The notes below the pieces were generated by a model. It was given only the letters and a program-made list of their open reading frames with translations, was not told the DNA's origin and did not search any database. Positions 26,670-35,194 of a stretch of DNA of 64,000 bases are shown one piece after another (positions within the stretch are counted from its first letter, which is position 1; the number at the start of each line of letters is the position of its first letter). The translations under genes and the position numbers were made by a program. This DNA comes from Anaeromassilibacillus sp. An250 (GTDB lineage: Bacteria > Bacillota > Clostridia > Oscillospirales > Acutalibacteraceae): positions 62,001 to 126,000 of the forward strand of contig NZ_NFJK01000009.1 in assembly GCF_002159845.1 (NCBI RefSeq). Reading direction: 5' to 3'.

Positions 26670-27794
26670 GTGAAGCGTTTTATCTATGCGGATAATGCAG
26701 CCACAACACAACTGGATATTGATGCGTTTGAGGCGATGCAACCATATCTTTTAGAAGAATACGGAAACGCTTCGCAGCCCTATTCATTTGCGAGAGCGCC
26801 CAAAAAAGCTCTGCGGGAATCGAGGGAAATCATTGCCCAGTGTATTGGCGCTCAACCTGACGAAATATTTTTCACTTCAGGTGGTACGGAAAGCAACAAC
26901 TGGGCAATAAAGGGAACTGCATTTCTCGACCCGGAAAAACACGGATTTATAACATCAGCCATTGAGCACCATGCGATTTTGCGTCCGTGCGCTGATATTG
27001 AAAGAATGGGCTATCCCGTTTTTTATCTGCCGGTAGATTCTACCGGCAAAGTAAATACCGCAACGCTGTCAGAACACATTGCACCGGATACTCGGCTGGT
27101 TTCTATTATGGCCGCCAACAACGAGATAGGCTCCATTCAGGACATTCCAGCGTTAGCTGCCATTGCTCATTCCGTTGGCGCAATGTTTCATACCGATGCT
27201 GTTCAGGCGGTTGGACATATCAAAATAGATGTGAACGATCTTGGTGTAGATATGCTTTCTGCTTCCGCCCACAAATTCCATGGTCCCAAAGGTATCGGCT
27301 TCCTGTATGTCCGAAAAGGGACGCCGCTGGCTCCATACGCAAGTGGCGGCAGTCAGGAAAACCACATGAGGGCGGGCACAGAGAATATCGCATCTATTGT
27401 AGGTATGGCGGCTGCATTAAAAAAATGTGTAGATGGACTGAAAGATACAGCGGAGCATTTAACTCGGCTGGAAACCAAACTAATCATGGGCTTGTCAGAT
27501 GCGAATGTACGATTTTCCAGAAATGGGAGCGCAGCACATATCCCCGGGAACATCAGTCTCTCTTTCCCCGGCTACAGTGGTGAAGCCCTCTTGCACCGAT
27601 TGGATTTGATGGGAATCTGTGTCTCTACTGGTTCAGCCTGCAATAGCAGAGAAACACAAATATCCCATGTGTTGCAGGCGATTAAACTGGAGCCAGAACT
27701 GGCAAAGGGAACAATACGATTGTCGTTAGGAAAGAACAATACAGAAGGCGATATCGACGAAATCGTTGATGCACTTTTGCGAATTTTGAAGTAG
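26670..27794 (+). CDS. Cysteine desulfurase (IscS/NifS/DndA class)
   Basis: A 374-aa PLP enzyme with a GTG start at 26670. It takes sulfur from cysteine as a persulfide. The PLP lysine is K202 in SASAHKFHGPKG. The persulfide cysteine is C324 in STGSACNSRE, and the N-terminal YADNAATT motif is present. It is the last gene of the BREX operon, which makes it the natural sulfur donor for BrxP, as DndA is for DndC. It could also serve general Fe-S assembly for the two BrxP clusters. Confidence 0.93.
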   Translation: MKRFIYADNAATTQLDIDAFEAMQPYLLEEYGNASQPYSFARAPKKALRESREIIAQCIGAQPDEIFFTSGGTESNNWAIKGTAFLDPEKHGFITSAIEHHAILRPCADIERMGYPVFYLPVDSTGKVNTATLSEHIAPDTRLVSIMAANNEIGSIQDIPALAAIAHSVGAMFHTDAVQAVGHIKIDVNDLGVDMLSASAHKFHGPKGIGFLYVRKGTPLAPYASGGSQENHMRAGTENIASIVGMAAALKKCVDGLKDTAEHLTRLETKLIMGLSDANVRFSRNGSAAHIPGNISLSFPGYSGEALLHRLDLMGICVSTGSACNSRETQISHVLQAIKLEPELAKGTIRLSLGKNNTEGDIDEIVDALLRILK

Positions 27795-27864
27795 AGCTTC
27801 TATTGAATACGATAACAATCATCAGCACTTGCTGGATGTGATGAAGTCCCTGTAAGGTGGTGTC

Positions 27865-28041
27865 ATGATGAGCGAAGAACAACCCCTGATTGATTTTAGC
27901 CAAATCCCAGAATATGAAATGAAAGCCCTCTGCCGTACACTGCTGCAATCTTGCAGGGAGTTCTATTCCGACCCCAAGAATGTTGAGAAATTTGAACGGT
28001 GGAAAGCAGAGCGTGACAAGGAAAACAGAAAAGAGGTGTGA
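27865..28041 (+). CDS. Small acidic protein, 58 aa, unknown
   Basis: An ATG at 27865 (a second at 27868) follows AAGGTGG. The product begins MMSEEQPLIDFSQIPEYEMK and is helical and charged. It overlaps the SIMPL gene start at TGATG. The 70 bases before it also hold a short open end (EYDNNHQHLLDVMKSL) that looks like the remnant of another gene. No family recognised. Confidence 0.6.
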   Translation: MMSEEQPLIDFSQIPEYEMKALCRTLLQSCREFYSDPKNVEKFERWKAERDKENRKEV

Positions 28042-28043
28042 TG

Positions 28044-28703
28044 ATGTCAAGGACGATAACCGTAAAAGGAGTTGGCAGAGTCTCCACTCCGCCGGATTAC
28101 ATCGTCATCTCCATGAGCCTTGAAGCGCAGGATACGAACTACGAAAAAGCGATGGAACAGGCCGCACTCCAGATTGACTATCTAAACAAGGCGCTGGAAT
28201 CTGTCGGATTTAAGAAGAAGTCTGTAAAAACCGTGAATTTCAATGTTCGCACAGACTATGAACGAGTAAAAGACAGAAACGGCAACTATAAAAGCGTATT
28301 CAACGGATATATCTGCAATCACCGGCTCAAAGTTGAATTTGATTTCGACACAAGGCGGCTGGCGCAGTCCCTTTCCGCAATCTCAAAATGTCTTGCCAAA
28401 CCAGAGCTGTCCATCGCCTTCACAGTAAAAGACCCGTCTGCGGTCAACAAGAAGCTTTTGAAATCCGCAACGATCAACGCACGGGAAAAAGCGGAAATTC
28501 TTTGCGAAGCCTCGAATGTGGCGCTGGGAGATCTGCTCGCCATCGACTATAATTGGGGCGAACTCAATGTTGTCTCACGCACTGAATATATGCTTGATGA
28601 AAAGTGCTTGGCGATGCCGATGGGAGCCATGGCCGATATGGACATCGAACCGGATGACATTGATGTAAGCGACACAGCCACTTTCGTCTGGGAGATTCGA
28701 TAA
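28044..28703 (+). CDS. SIMPL-domain (DUF541) protein
   Basis: A 219-aa protein. It begins SRTITVKGVGRVSTPPDYIV, the typical opening of the SIMPL family, and keeps the pattern of strands and helices, ending with a FVWEIR-like strand. ATG 28044 has the best spacing from GAGGTG; GTG 28038 and ATG 28041 are alternatives. Many family members are exported, but no signal peptide is present here, so this one is probably cytoplasmic. Function of the family is poorly known. Confidence 0.8.
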   Translation: MSRTITVKGVGRVSTPPDYIVISMSLEAQDTNYEKAMEQAALQIDYLNKALESVGFKKKSVKTVNFNVRTDYERVKDRNGNYKSVFNGYICNHRLKVEFDFDTRRLAQSLSAISKCLAKPELSIAFTVKDPSAVNKKLLKSATINAREKAEILCEASNVALGDLLAIDYNWGELNVVSRTEYMLDEKCLAMPMGAMADMDIEPDDIDVSDTATFVWEIR

Positions 28704-28723
28704 TCAGAATGTGAGGTGCGGAA

Positions 28724-29692
28724 ATGACTTGGGATGAATATTACGAAAAGTTCTATGACTGGGCGACGAGTACACAGATTCGACGGCTTTCCGCCCTCAC
28801 CTCCTATGGCTCCCCGGCTGAAGTCACCGAAGTAGCTATGGAATTGTGTGATGAAAAGGCCGCAAGTCGGCTGATAAACAGAGCCTTGGATGCCGGTGTC
28901 ACCTTTCAAGTCGAGAATATTGAGGATTTGAATTGCTGCGTGGATACAGCGACGATGAAGCGTGTCGTTTCCTCCGTCCAAGGAACACTTTCCGATGAAG
29001 CGTTGGATACCCTCACCGGCTGCATGGATGATGAAGTATTCCAGACACTTCTGAAAAAGGCTACGAGCGACCAATATGCACCGGCAACGATTATGGAGTT
29101 GGTTGACTGCGCAGATGAAGAGACCTTCAAAACGATGGTAATGAAAGTCACGGGATGCTTTGACGCTGAGCAGCTTGATATTTTGAGGGATTATCTTGAC
29201 CAGGCAACTATCGAGACTCTGATTGAGAAATCGTTACAGGGCAAGGTGCGGTTCGCTCCGCAGCAAATCATGGAGTGGCTCGATTTTGGAATTTCGGAAT
29301 CCCTCATTGAAAAAATGTCGCTGACCGCCCAAGGGACATTTGATGCCAATCAAGCTGAGGAGTTGTATGATGTACTCCCAGACGATACATATTTGAAGAT
29401 TGCGAAAAAGCATCATCTGGAACTTCACAATGAGCCCATCTACGAGGACATATCTTATCAGGAATCCGCAGCACCTCGATTGGGCTTTTGGGGAACGCTA
29501 TTCGCTGCGATTGCCGGAATCAATGCAGTTTCCCGGCACAGCGAACGACACCAGCATAACGGACATTGTAACGGGGACTGCGCCAACTGCCCTCCCCACT
29601 ATGGGTATCGCTATGGACGATGGTACTATGGCCACGGTCATCAATACGGCTGCGAGTTTGGAGGTAACAAAGGCGATGGCAGCATGGATTGA
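28724..29692 (+). CDS. Helical repeat protein with His/Cys-rich C-terminal tail
   Basis: A 322-aa protein. Residues ~15-235 show repeating helical units of ~30 residues (LDTLTGCMDDEVFQTLLKKA, TFKTMVMKVTGCFDAEQLDI, and so on), like HEAT/leucine-rich variants. Next comes a short hydrophobic stretch (LGFWGTLFAAIAGINAV), then a tail rich in His, Cys, Gly and Tyr (HNGHCNGDCANCPPHYGYRY). The tail should bind metal. A decayed copy of the end of this gene lies at 46377-46576. No named family. Confidence 0.7.
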   Translation: MTWDEYYEKFYDWATSTQIRRLSALTSYGSPAEVTEVAMELCDEKAASRLINRALDAGVTFQVENIEDLNCCVDTATMKRVVSSVQGTLSDEALDTLTGCMDDEVFQTLLKKATSDQYAPATIMELVDCADEETFKTMVMKVTGCFDAEQLDILRDYLDQATIETLIEKSLQGKVRFAPQQIMEWLDFGISESLIEKMSLTAQGTFDANQAEELYDVLPDDTYLKIAKKHHLELHNEPIYEDISYQESAAPRLGFWGTLFAAIAGINAVSRHSERHQHNGHCNGDCANCPPHYGYRYGRWYYGHGHQYGCEFGGNKGDGSMD

Positions 29693-29704
29693 TGAGGTGC
29701 ATTG

Positions 29705-29944
29705 ATGTTTGGAAAAAAGAAAAAGGCTCCTGCGCCGGCCTTCGATGTGACGCAAAAGCTGAAGAAAACCTGGTATGGCGGCAAGAAACGGATTCCTACC
29801 ACAAAGGCGGAACAGCGCAAGATGAAGGAGGCAATCCTGAAGGTTTATCCCGAGGCGATTGTCATAGATGATAATGCAAAGCGGCAAAGGGAACTGGATT
29901 GGATAGATCGAATTAAGGAATACGATGCCTTGTTCAATGACTAA
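29705..29944 (+). CDS. Small basic protein, 79 aa, unknown
   Basis: ATG 29705 follows GAGGTG. The start is lysine-rich (FGKKKKAPAPAF) and the rest helical (TTKAEQRKMKEAILKVYPEA). It lies 12 bases after the His/Cys-tail gene and ends this four-gene group. No motif assigned. Confidence 0.6.
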   Translation: MFGKKKKAPAPAFDVTQKLKKTWYGGKKRIPTTKAEQRKMKEAILKVYPEAIVIDDNAKRQRELDWIDRIKEYDALFND

Positions 29945-30008
29945 GGCTATAAAGCCACCGAGAAGATAGCAGAGGGAAACCCGCTACAACATGGTCAGAG
30001 CATCCAAT

Positions 30009-30236
30009 TTAATGTAATGATCCGTTTTTATCCAGCATCATTGCCACCTGAAAGATGAACTCTTCCGGTGTCGGTCTGTCGCTTTTGAATGACATCATAT
30101 CCCATAACTTTTGCGCCTCCTTGTCATGGTGATCGTAAGCATGATCAATAGCCAACTGCATTTCACGGAGTACATTTTCTGGCGTGGTTCCGTTCTCCCT
30201 GGCAATTTTCGCAATAATCTCTTCAAAGTTTTTCAT
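30009..30236 (-). CDS. Spo0A C-terminal-like small protein
   Basis: A 75-aa protein. I choose the ATG at 30236 (MKNFEEIIAKIARENGTTPE), preceded by GGAGGAATAT; longer frames upstream have no site. The pattern with WDMM and RPTPEEFIFQVA matches a family annotated as sporulation initiation factor Spo0A C-terminal-like, frequent in clostridial mobile elements. It lacks the receiver domain. Probably a small regulator; DNA binding is uncertain. Confidence 0.7.
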   Translation of the reverse strand: MKNFEEIIAKIARENGTTPENVLREMQLAIDHAYDHHDKEAQKLWDMMSFKSDRPTPEEFIFQVAMMLDKNGSLH

Positions 30237-30367
30237 GGATATTCCTCCGTCTTTAGACTTTTCTCTTGTTCTTTGGCGCAAGTATAACATCATAAGAATG
30301 TCGAAATCACTCACATTTTGACAGAGGAAAAAGAAAAAGCGTGGAAGAGCCGAAAGCTCTTCCACAC

Positions 30368-30685
30368 TCATCTATCTACCAATACAGACACTACTTTTAA
30401 GACCCGCATCCTTTCTTCGTGAGGGAGCGCCTCGATGGCGGCAGAAAGCTCCGAAGCAACTCCGGCAGTCGCTCGATCCACCACATCCACCAGAAGGTCA
30501 TCCGCAGATACGCCAAGCACATTTGCAATCGCTACGAAAGTGTCCATCCTCGGAATCTTGGTTCCGCGTTCAATCACGCTCACATGGGTCGGGCTAATGT
30601 CAATGCAGGCGGCAAGATCTTCTTGTGTCATGTTCTTTTTCTCCCTTGCAGCCTTGATTCTTTGTCCAACTGCTCTTGCATCCAT
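30368..30685 (-). CDS. XRE-family regulator with C-terminal helix
   Basis: A 105-aa protein. ATG 30685 (MDARAVGQRIKAAREKK) follows GGAGGCGGTGG. HTH at residues ~20-45 (MTQEDLAACIDISPTHVSVI). It belongs to the same subfamily as the proteins at 54287-54646 and 54790-55173: same HTH spacing, same short C-terminal extension. A TTTAGAAC palindrome just upstream is its probable operator. Confidence 0.85.
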   Translation of the reverse strand: MDARAVGQRIKAAREKKNMTQEDLAACIDISPTHVSVIERGTKIPRMDTFVAIANVLGVSADDLLVDVVDRATAGVASELSAAIEALPHEERMRVLKVVSVLVDR

Positions 30686-30700
30686 CCTGCCACCGCCTCC

Positions 30701-30724
30701 TTTAGAACTCGCTTTTGTTCTAAA
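30701..30724 (-). promoter_or_regulatory. Operator-like palindrome upstream of the XRE gene
   Basis: TTTAGAAC-N8-GTTCTAAA, perfect 8-base half sites, 16 bases upstream of the start at 30685. A TATACT box on the minus strand (30736-30731) lies next to it. A related TTCTAAAGAAC half site occurs near 30780. Typical of autoregulation by an XRE protein. Confidence 0.6.
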
Positions 30725-30754
30725 GAATAGTATAGTGGTGATGGCCTGATTCAT

Positions 30755-31120
30755 ACAGAATCCAAAGAACGAGGTATAATTCTAAAGAACTGTTTACGCG
30801 GATAACTTTCAGCAAAGATAGAAAAATCGAGTATCAGGTAAGGCAGTATTGATTGACTGCGCTTTTGATAGCACGCACCAATCAATCGTTTTTTTCAATC
30901 TGCATCCAGCGGCGCACTGACTCGAACAGTGCAGATGGCTTCACGCAAGACCTCATGGTCGAGCTGTCCTGGCGCTGCCGCAGTAATAGTTTACAACACG
31001 ATCCGCCCCGATGCCCGAATGCCTTGTAGTCTCCACCGCATCGATACTGGTGCCAAAGAACAGAAATTCCCAGCCATATAGGAGGACTCTTCTTCGGTTT
31101 GGTCGCAGGGAAAGCAGTAA
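30755..31120. other. Degenerate stretch without an intact gene
   Basis: About 370 bases between the XRE gene and yolD. Short minus-strand frames (for example 31142-30882 and 31188-30991) have coding-like pieces such as FEEFCDYCFPCDQTEEE but no start with a ribosome site, and they are broken by stops. I read this as the remains of one or more small genes. Confidence 0.4.
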
Positions 31121-31543
31121 TCACAAAATTCCTCGAAAGCATTCACTCTCGATATCGGCGATCTCATCCAGTGGGATTTTCGTCCCATCGGTCAGAACAA
31201 ATACTCGCTCATAATAGTCAATCCGTTTCAGACTGCCGGTGTGGGATGTATAGGAGCCTCCGGCCTTCCTCTCATCCGGGACGAAGTAGGTAATGGTGAT
31301 CTCCGGTCGGTCTGCTATGATGTCCTGAAGGTACTGCTGTTTCCGGTCCAGCTCCTCCCGCACTTCCTCCCCAATCTCCACTTTTGTATCTGTCAGCCGT
31401 CCGGTTTCCTGGATGGCATCCTCGTAGCCGGTGAGAGCGGCGAAGGGGGAAAACTGTGCCGCTCTGTCCAGCATGGACATCTGCGGCCTTGTTTTGGAGA
31501 CATGATGGGGCAGATGGATGATGTCATCATACTGTGTTTTCAT
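31121..31543 (-). CDS. YolD-like protein
   Basis: A 140-aa protein with start at ATG 31543 (MKTQYDDIIHLPHHVSKTRP). It shows the YolD signatures MSMLDRAAQFSPFAALTGYE, then RKQQYLQDI and YYERVFVLTDGTKIPLDEI. YolD proteins are encoded beside Y-family polymerases (UvrX/YqjW), as here, and are thought to modulate them. Third gene of the polymerase operon, 14 bases after the phosphatase-like gene. Confidence 0.82.
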   Translation of the reverse strand: MKTQYDDIIHLPHHVSKTRPQMSMLDRAAQFSPFAALTGYEDAIQETGRLTDTKVEIGEEVREELDRKQQYLQDIIADRPEITITYFVPDERKAGGSYTSHTGSLKRIDYYERVFVLTDGTKIPLDEIADIESECFRGIL

Positions 31544-31557
31544 GATTTTTGCCCCCC

Positions 31558-32217
31558 TCAAAAGGTGACCACAATTCCCTTGTGGTCGGATAAACGCTTG
31601 TCCACATTCCATTCTTCCAGAACTGGCCGTTTGGTGGTAACCATACTGCTTGACACGGCAATGTGGTCAATGCACTCTGTCTGTCTTTCGGTCAAAAGGG
31701 TCAATCCTGTATCACGAAACAAATCCAGAAGCGTTGTCCTTGCGGCCTGTGTGAAACAGTAGTTATCCGAGAAGGAGCAGTTAAAATCTCCGCAGACACA
31801 TATCCCATCGCCCAATTCGGACAGGCGGCGAATGTCATCACACTGCCGGTGCAGTTGTTCCATGAAGGAAGAATGACGATTGCCCAGCGTACCTATGATT
31901 GTCCCATACACCAGCAGATTCCCTTTTTCCGTCTTTAGCTCAGCACAGAGGGCGGTACGCGAATCATAGGTTTGATGCAGCCGAACAACGGGATAGTTGG
32001 TGTAAAGCGAGACGCGATTTTCTGTGACGGCATAGGGAATGGTCTTATCTCCCATCAATGATGTGGTCTCGCAGCAGAAGGCATAATCGGGATGCAGCCG
32101 CTTGTCTGTCTCGGTCAGCACAAGGATGTCGGCATGGATGCCATCACATAAGCCTTGTATCTGGTCGAGCTGTTTTTTGTGCCTGAGCCGCTCCACATTC
32201 CATGTGGCAATTTTCAC
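31558..32217 (-). CDS. Endonuclease/exonuclease/phosphatase-family protein
   Basis: A 219-aa protein with GTG start at 32217, overlapping the polymerase stop (GTGA). It opens with KIATWNVERL and carries GDFNCSFSDNY and the late SDHKGI motif, the metal-binding set of the EEP fold. It is coupled to the Y-family polymerase, so a DNA repair nuclease role is likely. The substrate cannot be deduced. Confidence 0.85.
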   Translation of the reverse strand: MKIATWNVERLRHKKQLDQIQGLCDGIHADILVLTETDKRLHPDYAFCCETTSLMGDKTIPYAVTENRVSLYTNYPVVRLHQTYDSRTALCAELKTEKGNLLVYGTIIGTLGNRHSSFMEQLHRQCDDIRRLSELGDGICVCGDFNCSFSDNYCFTQAARTTLLDLFRDTGLTLLTERQTECIDHIAVSSSMVTTKRPVLEEWNVDKRLSDHKGIVVTF

Positions 32218-33722
32218 GCCCTATGCCCTCCAATCTGCCCGTTCCTGTCCTTGGCCGTTGCCCCTTCTTCCAAATTCATTCCCCGGAGGATCGCATTCTT
32301 GCCGAACTTCTTCTTGATGGTCAGCATAGCCGTCTGCATTTTCTGCTCCCGCTCCAATTCCTGCTTTTCCCGTTCCTGCTGCGCCTGTTGTGCGGCATAG
32401 TCGGTAAACAGGTCGAGCTGTTCAAAGCCCCCGTTTTTCACCGGCGCAGACTCTTTCGGAAGGACATGGTTCGCCACCACATTCAGCCTTCGGATGAGAA
32501 GGTTTTTGCCTACAATGCAATCAAACAACTCTGCCGCAGCGCACATTATTTTGCGTGTAGATGATGTGTGTCCGTCCAGATTGATGGTGCCATGGGCGTG
32601 TTTGGGGATCTGGCGTCCGTAATGATCCTTCACAACCGCACCGTGGTACTTTGCTTTTCTGGCCGGGTCGGTGAGGTTTTCGATGTCATAGCCCACCGTC
32701 ACCACCAGCTGATCGGTGACAAGCCCCTTGTCCACCAGATCCAGCGAGAGCATATCGGCCATCTCCCGCAGGACAAGCCGTGCCTTCTCCGCATTGTAGG
32801 GACAGTGAAGCACCTGCCCGGAGCCTAAGCTGTTGGAGCTTGGCCTGTATGCCTTGATCGCCTCAATGGTGGTCGGCTCCCAGCCCCACGCATGGTCGAT
32901 GAGCAACTCCGCATTTTTCCCAAAGAGTTGATACAGTAGGTCCTCGTTGCGCTCGGACATCCGCGCCACATCGCCCATGGTGAACATCCCATGCTCTTCC
33001 AGCTTCTTTGCATAGCCACGGCCTACCCGCCAGAAGTCGGTGAGAGGCTGATGCGACCACATGGTCTGCCGGTAGGTCATCTCGTCCAGCTGGGCGATGC
33101 GTACCCCGTTTTCATCCGCTGGGATATGCTTCGCCACAATATCCATGGCCACCTTACAGAGAAAGAGGTTGGTGCCGATCCCCGCCGTGGCCGTGATGCC
33201 TGTTGTCTCAATGACATCCAGTATGATCTTCATGGCAAGGTCATGGGCAGACAGCTTGTAGGTATTCAGGTAGTCGGTCACATCCATGAATACCTCGTCG
33301 ATGGAGTAGACCACGATGTCCTCCGGGGCGATGTATTTCAGGTAGACCTCGTAGATCTTTGTGCTGTATTCCATGTAGTAGGCCATGCGGGGCGGGGCGA
33401 TGATGAAGTCGATTTCCAGCTTCGGGTTTTGTTGCAGCTCAGAGATGAAGTGTGACTTGCCCTCCAGCACTCTGCCCGGAGCGTCGTGCCGCCGTCCGGC
33501 GTTGGCCTCCCTGACCCGCTGCCTGACCTCAAAGAGCCGCCCCCGGCCGGAAATGCCATAGCTTTTGAGGCTTGGGGTGACGGCAAGGCAGATGGTCTTG
33601 TCAGTGCGGCTTTCATCCGCCACAACAAGATTGGTGTCCATGGGGTCAAGCCCGCGCTCCCGGCATTCCACCGAAGCGTAGAAACTCTTGAGGTCGATTG
33701 CGATGTAAGTGCGCTGCTTCAT
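32214..33722 (-). CDS. Y-family (translesion) DNA polymerase, UvrX/ImpB type
   Basis: A 502-aa protein with ATG 33722 after AAGGAGG. Catalytic motifs are AIDLKSFYASVE (Asp10) and YSIDEVFMDVT (near residues 145-155). The little-finger region follows. EQLDLFTDY near residue 436 fits a beta-clamp binding motif (QLxLF). It copies past DNA lesions. Together with YolD and the EEP protein it forms a mobile SOS-like repair unit. Confidence 0.92.
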   Translation of the reverse strand: MKQRTYIAIDLKSFYASVECRERGLDPMDTNLVVADESRTDKTICLAVTPSLKSYGISGRGRLFEVRQRVREANAGRRHDAPGRVLEGKSHFISELQQNPKLEIDFIIAPPRMAYYMEYSTKIYEVYLKYIAPEDIVVYSIDEVFMDVTDYLNTYKLSAHDLAMKIILDVIETTGITATAGIGTNLFLCKVAMDIVAKHIPADENGVRIAQLDEMTYRQTMWSHQPLTDFWRVGRGYAKKLEEHGMFTMGDVARMSERNEDLLYQLFGKNAELLIDHAWGWEPTTIEAIKAYRPSSNSLGSGQVLHCPYNAEKARLVLREMADMLSLDLVDKGLVTDQLVVTVGYDIENLTDPARKAKYHGAVVKDHYGRQIPKHAHGTINLDGHTSSTRKIMCAAAELFDCIVGKNLLIRRLNVVANHVLPKESAPVKNGGFEQLDLFTDYAAQQAQQEREKQELEREQKMQTAMLTIKKKFGKNAILRGMNLEEGATAKDRNGQIGGHRA

Positions 33723-33749
33723 GCTTCGGTACGCCTCCTTTCAGCGGCA

Positions 33750-34133
33750 TCAGCTTTTCTTGGCTTTCTTTTTCCTCTTGGGCGCTGTTGCGCCATAGCT
33801 CATATCCAGCAGCATTTTGATCAGTTCGTCCGGCACACTGCCGTCTAAGGCAACCGAGATCCAGTTTGCCTTGTTCATGTGGTAAGCCGGAAAGATGCCG
33901 GGTTCTTTCCGCAGTGAGCCGATGAGGATCGGGTCGCATTTGAGGTTTACCACATCAATAACATCCGAGCCTGCCAGACCCAGCTTGTTTTTGGGAACAT
34001 CCATCACAAGGGCAAACCATTTGCGGTTGCCCGGATGCCGGAAAACCTCGTTGTTGGGGTATTTTATCCACGGGTGGTTTGCCTCACAGGGATAGGTTTC
34101 AAGAATATATTGCTTGAACTGTCCCCGATTCAT
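33750..34133 (-). CDS. MmcQ/YjbR-family protein
   Basis: A 127-aa protein. ATG 34133 (MNRGQFKQYILETYPCEANH) has GGGAGG 8 bases upstream. It has the CyaY-like YjbR fold signature: WFALVMDVPK, then VVNLKCDP and YHMNKANWISVAL. The C-terminus is Lys-rich. Family members are small DNA-binding-like proteins of unclear role. It lies between the flavodoxin gene and the polymerase. Confidence 0.85.
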   Translation of the reverse strand: MNRGQFKQYILETYPCEANHPWIKYPNNEVFRHPGNRKWFALVMDVPKNKLGLAGSDVIDVVNLKCDPILIGSLRKEPGIFPAYHMNKANWISVALDGSVPDELIKMLLDMSYGATAPKRKKKAKKS

Positions 34134-34157
34134 TCTGCAAACCTCCCGCTGCATTGC

Positions 34158-34736
34158 TCAATAGATGTGTTTTCCAAATTCATATGCCTCTTGCAGATGG
34201 TCGGTCTTGTCAATCTGTGGCTTGCCGTTGGTGTCGCCGCAGCCTCCGGCCAATAGCATCCCTCTGTCATGGAATCCGATGTAGTTGACAAGGGTAAACT
34301 GATAGTAAGAAACCGCTTGCTCAAATGTCCAGAAGAAATTGTCAGCGGAGGTCATCAGCAAGGCGCAGTCTTTGGAGGGGTATTTCTCATACCGTCCCAA
34401 CGGCGGGTTGGGATCTTCCTCTGCGATGCAATAAAAGCGCTCGATCAGCGCCTTTAGCTGAGCGGAAATCGTCCAGAACAGTAAGGGTGAGGCAAAGACA
34501 ATGCAGTCTGCATCCTTAATTTTGGGAACAAGCTCGTTGAAGCTGTCCTTCTGTACGCAAGGCTTTCCATACCGACAGGCGTTGCATCCCATGCAGCCCT
34601 TTACTTCCTGTTTTCTCAGTGAAATAACTTCTACGGTATGCCCCGCTTCTTTCGCACCACGGGCAAAGTGTTCCACCAACTGGGCAGTATTTCCGTTGGG
34701 TCTGCCGCCCCCTTGGATAATGAGAATGTTTTTCAT
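34158..34736 (-). CDS. Flavodoxin-family NAD(P)H-dependent oxidoreductase
   Basis: A 192-aa protein. Start ATG 34736 (MKNILIIQGGGRPNGNTAQL), the FMN phosphate loop. CMGCNACRYGKPCVQKD is the typical Cys cluster of iron-sulfur flavoprotein-like quinone reductases, followed by DCIVFASPLLFWTIS. Cytoplasmic redox enzyme; substrate unknown. An upstream extension of the frame (to 34904) overlaps the neighbouring gene and is not believed. Confidence 0.88.
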   Translation of the reverse strand: MKNILIIQGGGRPNGNTAQLVEHFARGAKEAGHTVEVISLRKQEVKGCMGCNACRYGKPCVQKDSFNELVPKIKDADCIVFASPLLFWTISAQLKALIERFYCIAEEDPNPPLGRYEKYPSKDCALLMTSADNFFWTFEQAVSYYQFTLVNYIGFHDRGMLLAGGCGDTNGKPQIDKTDHLQEAYEFGKHIY

Positions 34737-34773
34737 CCGGAACCTCTTTTCTGCTCTTGATACAGCTTCCAAT

Positions 34774-35190
34774 TTATTCGTACTCCACATCGTTGTCCCG
34801 GCACCAGCGCTCTGCCAGCTCCCGGTAGGCATCCGCCTGATAGTCGTACCACAGCTGCTCGATGCCGTGGAAGCGGATGGTCTGCTTGAAGCGCCGGAAT
34901 GCACCCCTGCCCCGGATCGCTGCGCCGAGTTCGTTTTTCATCCTTCCCGGCGGGAGGTAGTCCACAAAGGAGTCCATGATGCTGTATTCGTGGATATCAT
35001 ATTTTGTCGGAAAATGCAGGAACCGCTTCGGTTCGTTCTCAACCAGAGCGGCAAGCGCCTCGTCGGTCTCACCAGTGACCCACGCATCGGGCAGATAAAC
35101 CGTTTCGTTGGTTTTGGTGTCGTAGAGCATCGTGTAGGCATCGCTGGCCTGTTCGATTGCGTCTATGACTGTTTGCAGCTTGATTTTCAT
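34774..35190 (-). CDS. UPF0158-family protein
   Basis: A 138-aa protein. Start ATG 35190 (MKIKLQTVIDAIEQASDAYT), with the family patterns TNETVYLPDAW and AFRRFKQTIRFHGIEQLWY. Only 4 bases separate it from the SEC-C gene upstream, so they are cotranscribed. Function unknown. Confidence 0.82.
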   Translation of the reverse strand: MKIKLQTVIDAIEQASDAYTMLYDTKTNETVYLPDAWVTGETDEALAALVENEPKRFLHFPTKYDIHEYSIMDSFVDYLPPGRMKNELGAAIRGRGAFRRFKQTIRFHGIEQLWYDYQADAYRELAERWCRDNDVEYE

Positions 35191-35194
35191 ATGC

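Noticed and set aside
13348-27794. PglX-type methyltransferase or DndD/DndE genes within the BREX operon
   Set aside because: None of the eight genes carries methyltransferase motifs or resembles DndD/DndE; the system is type 4 BREX rather than Dnd or type 1 BREX.
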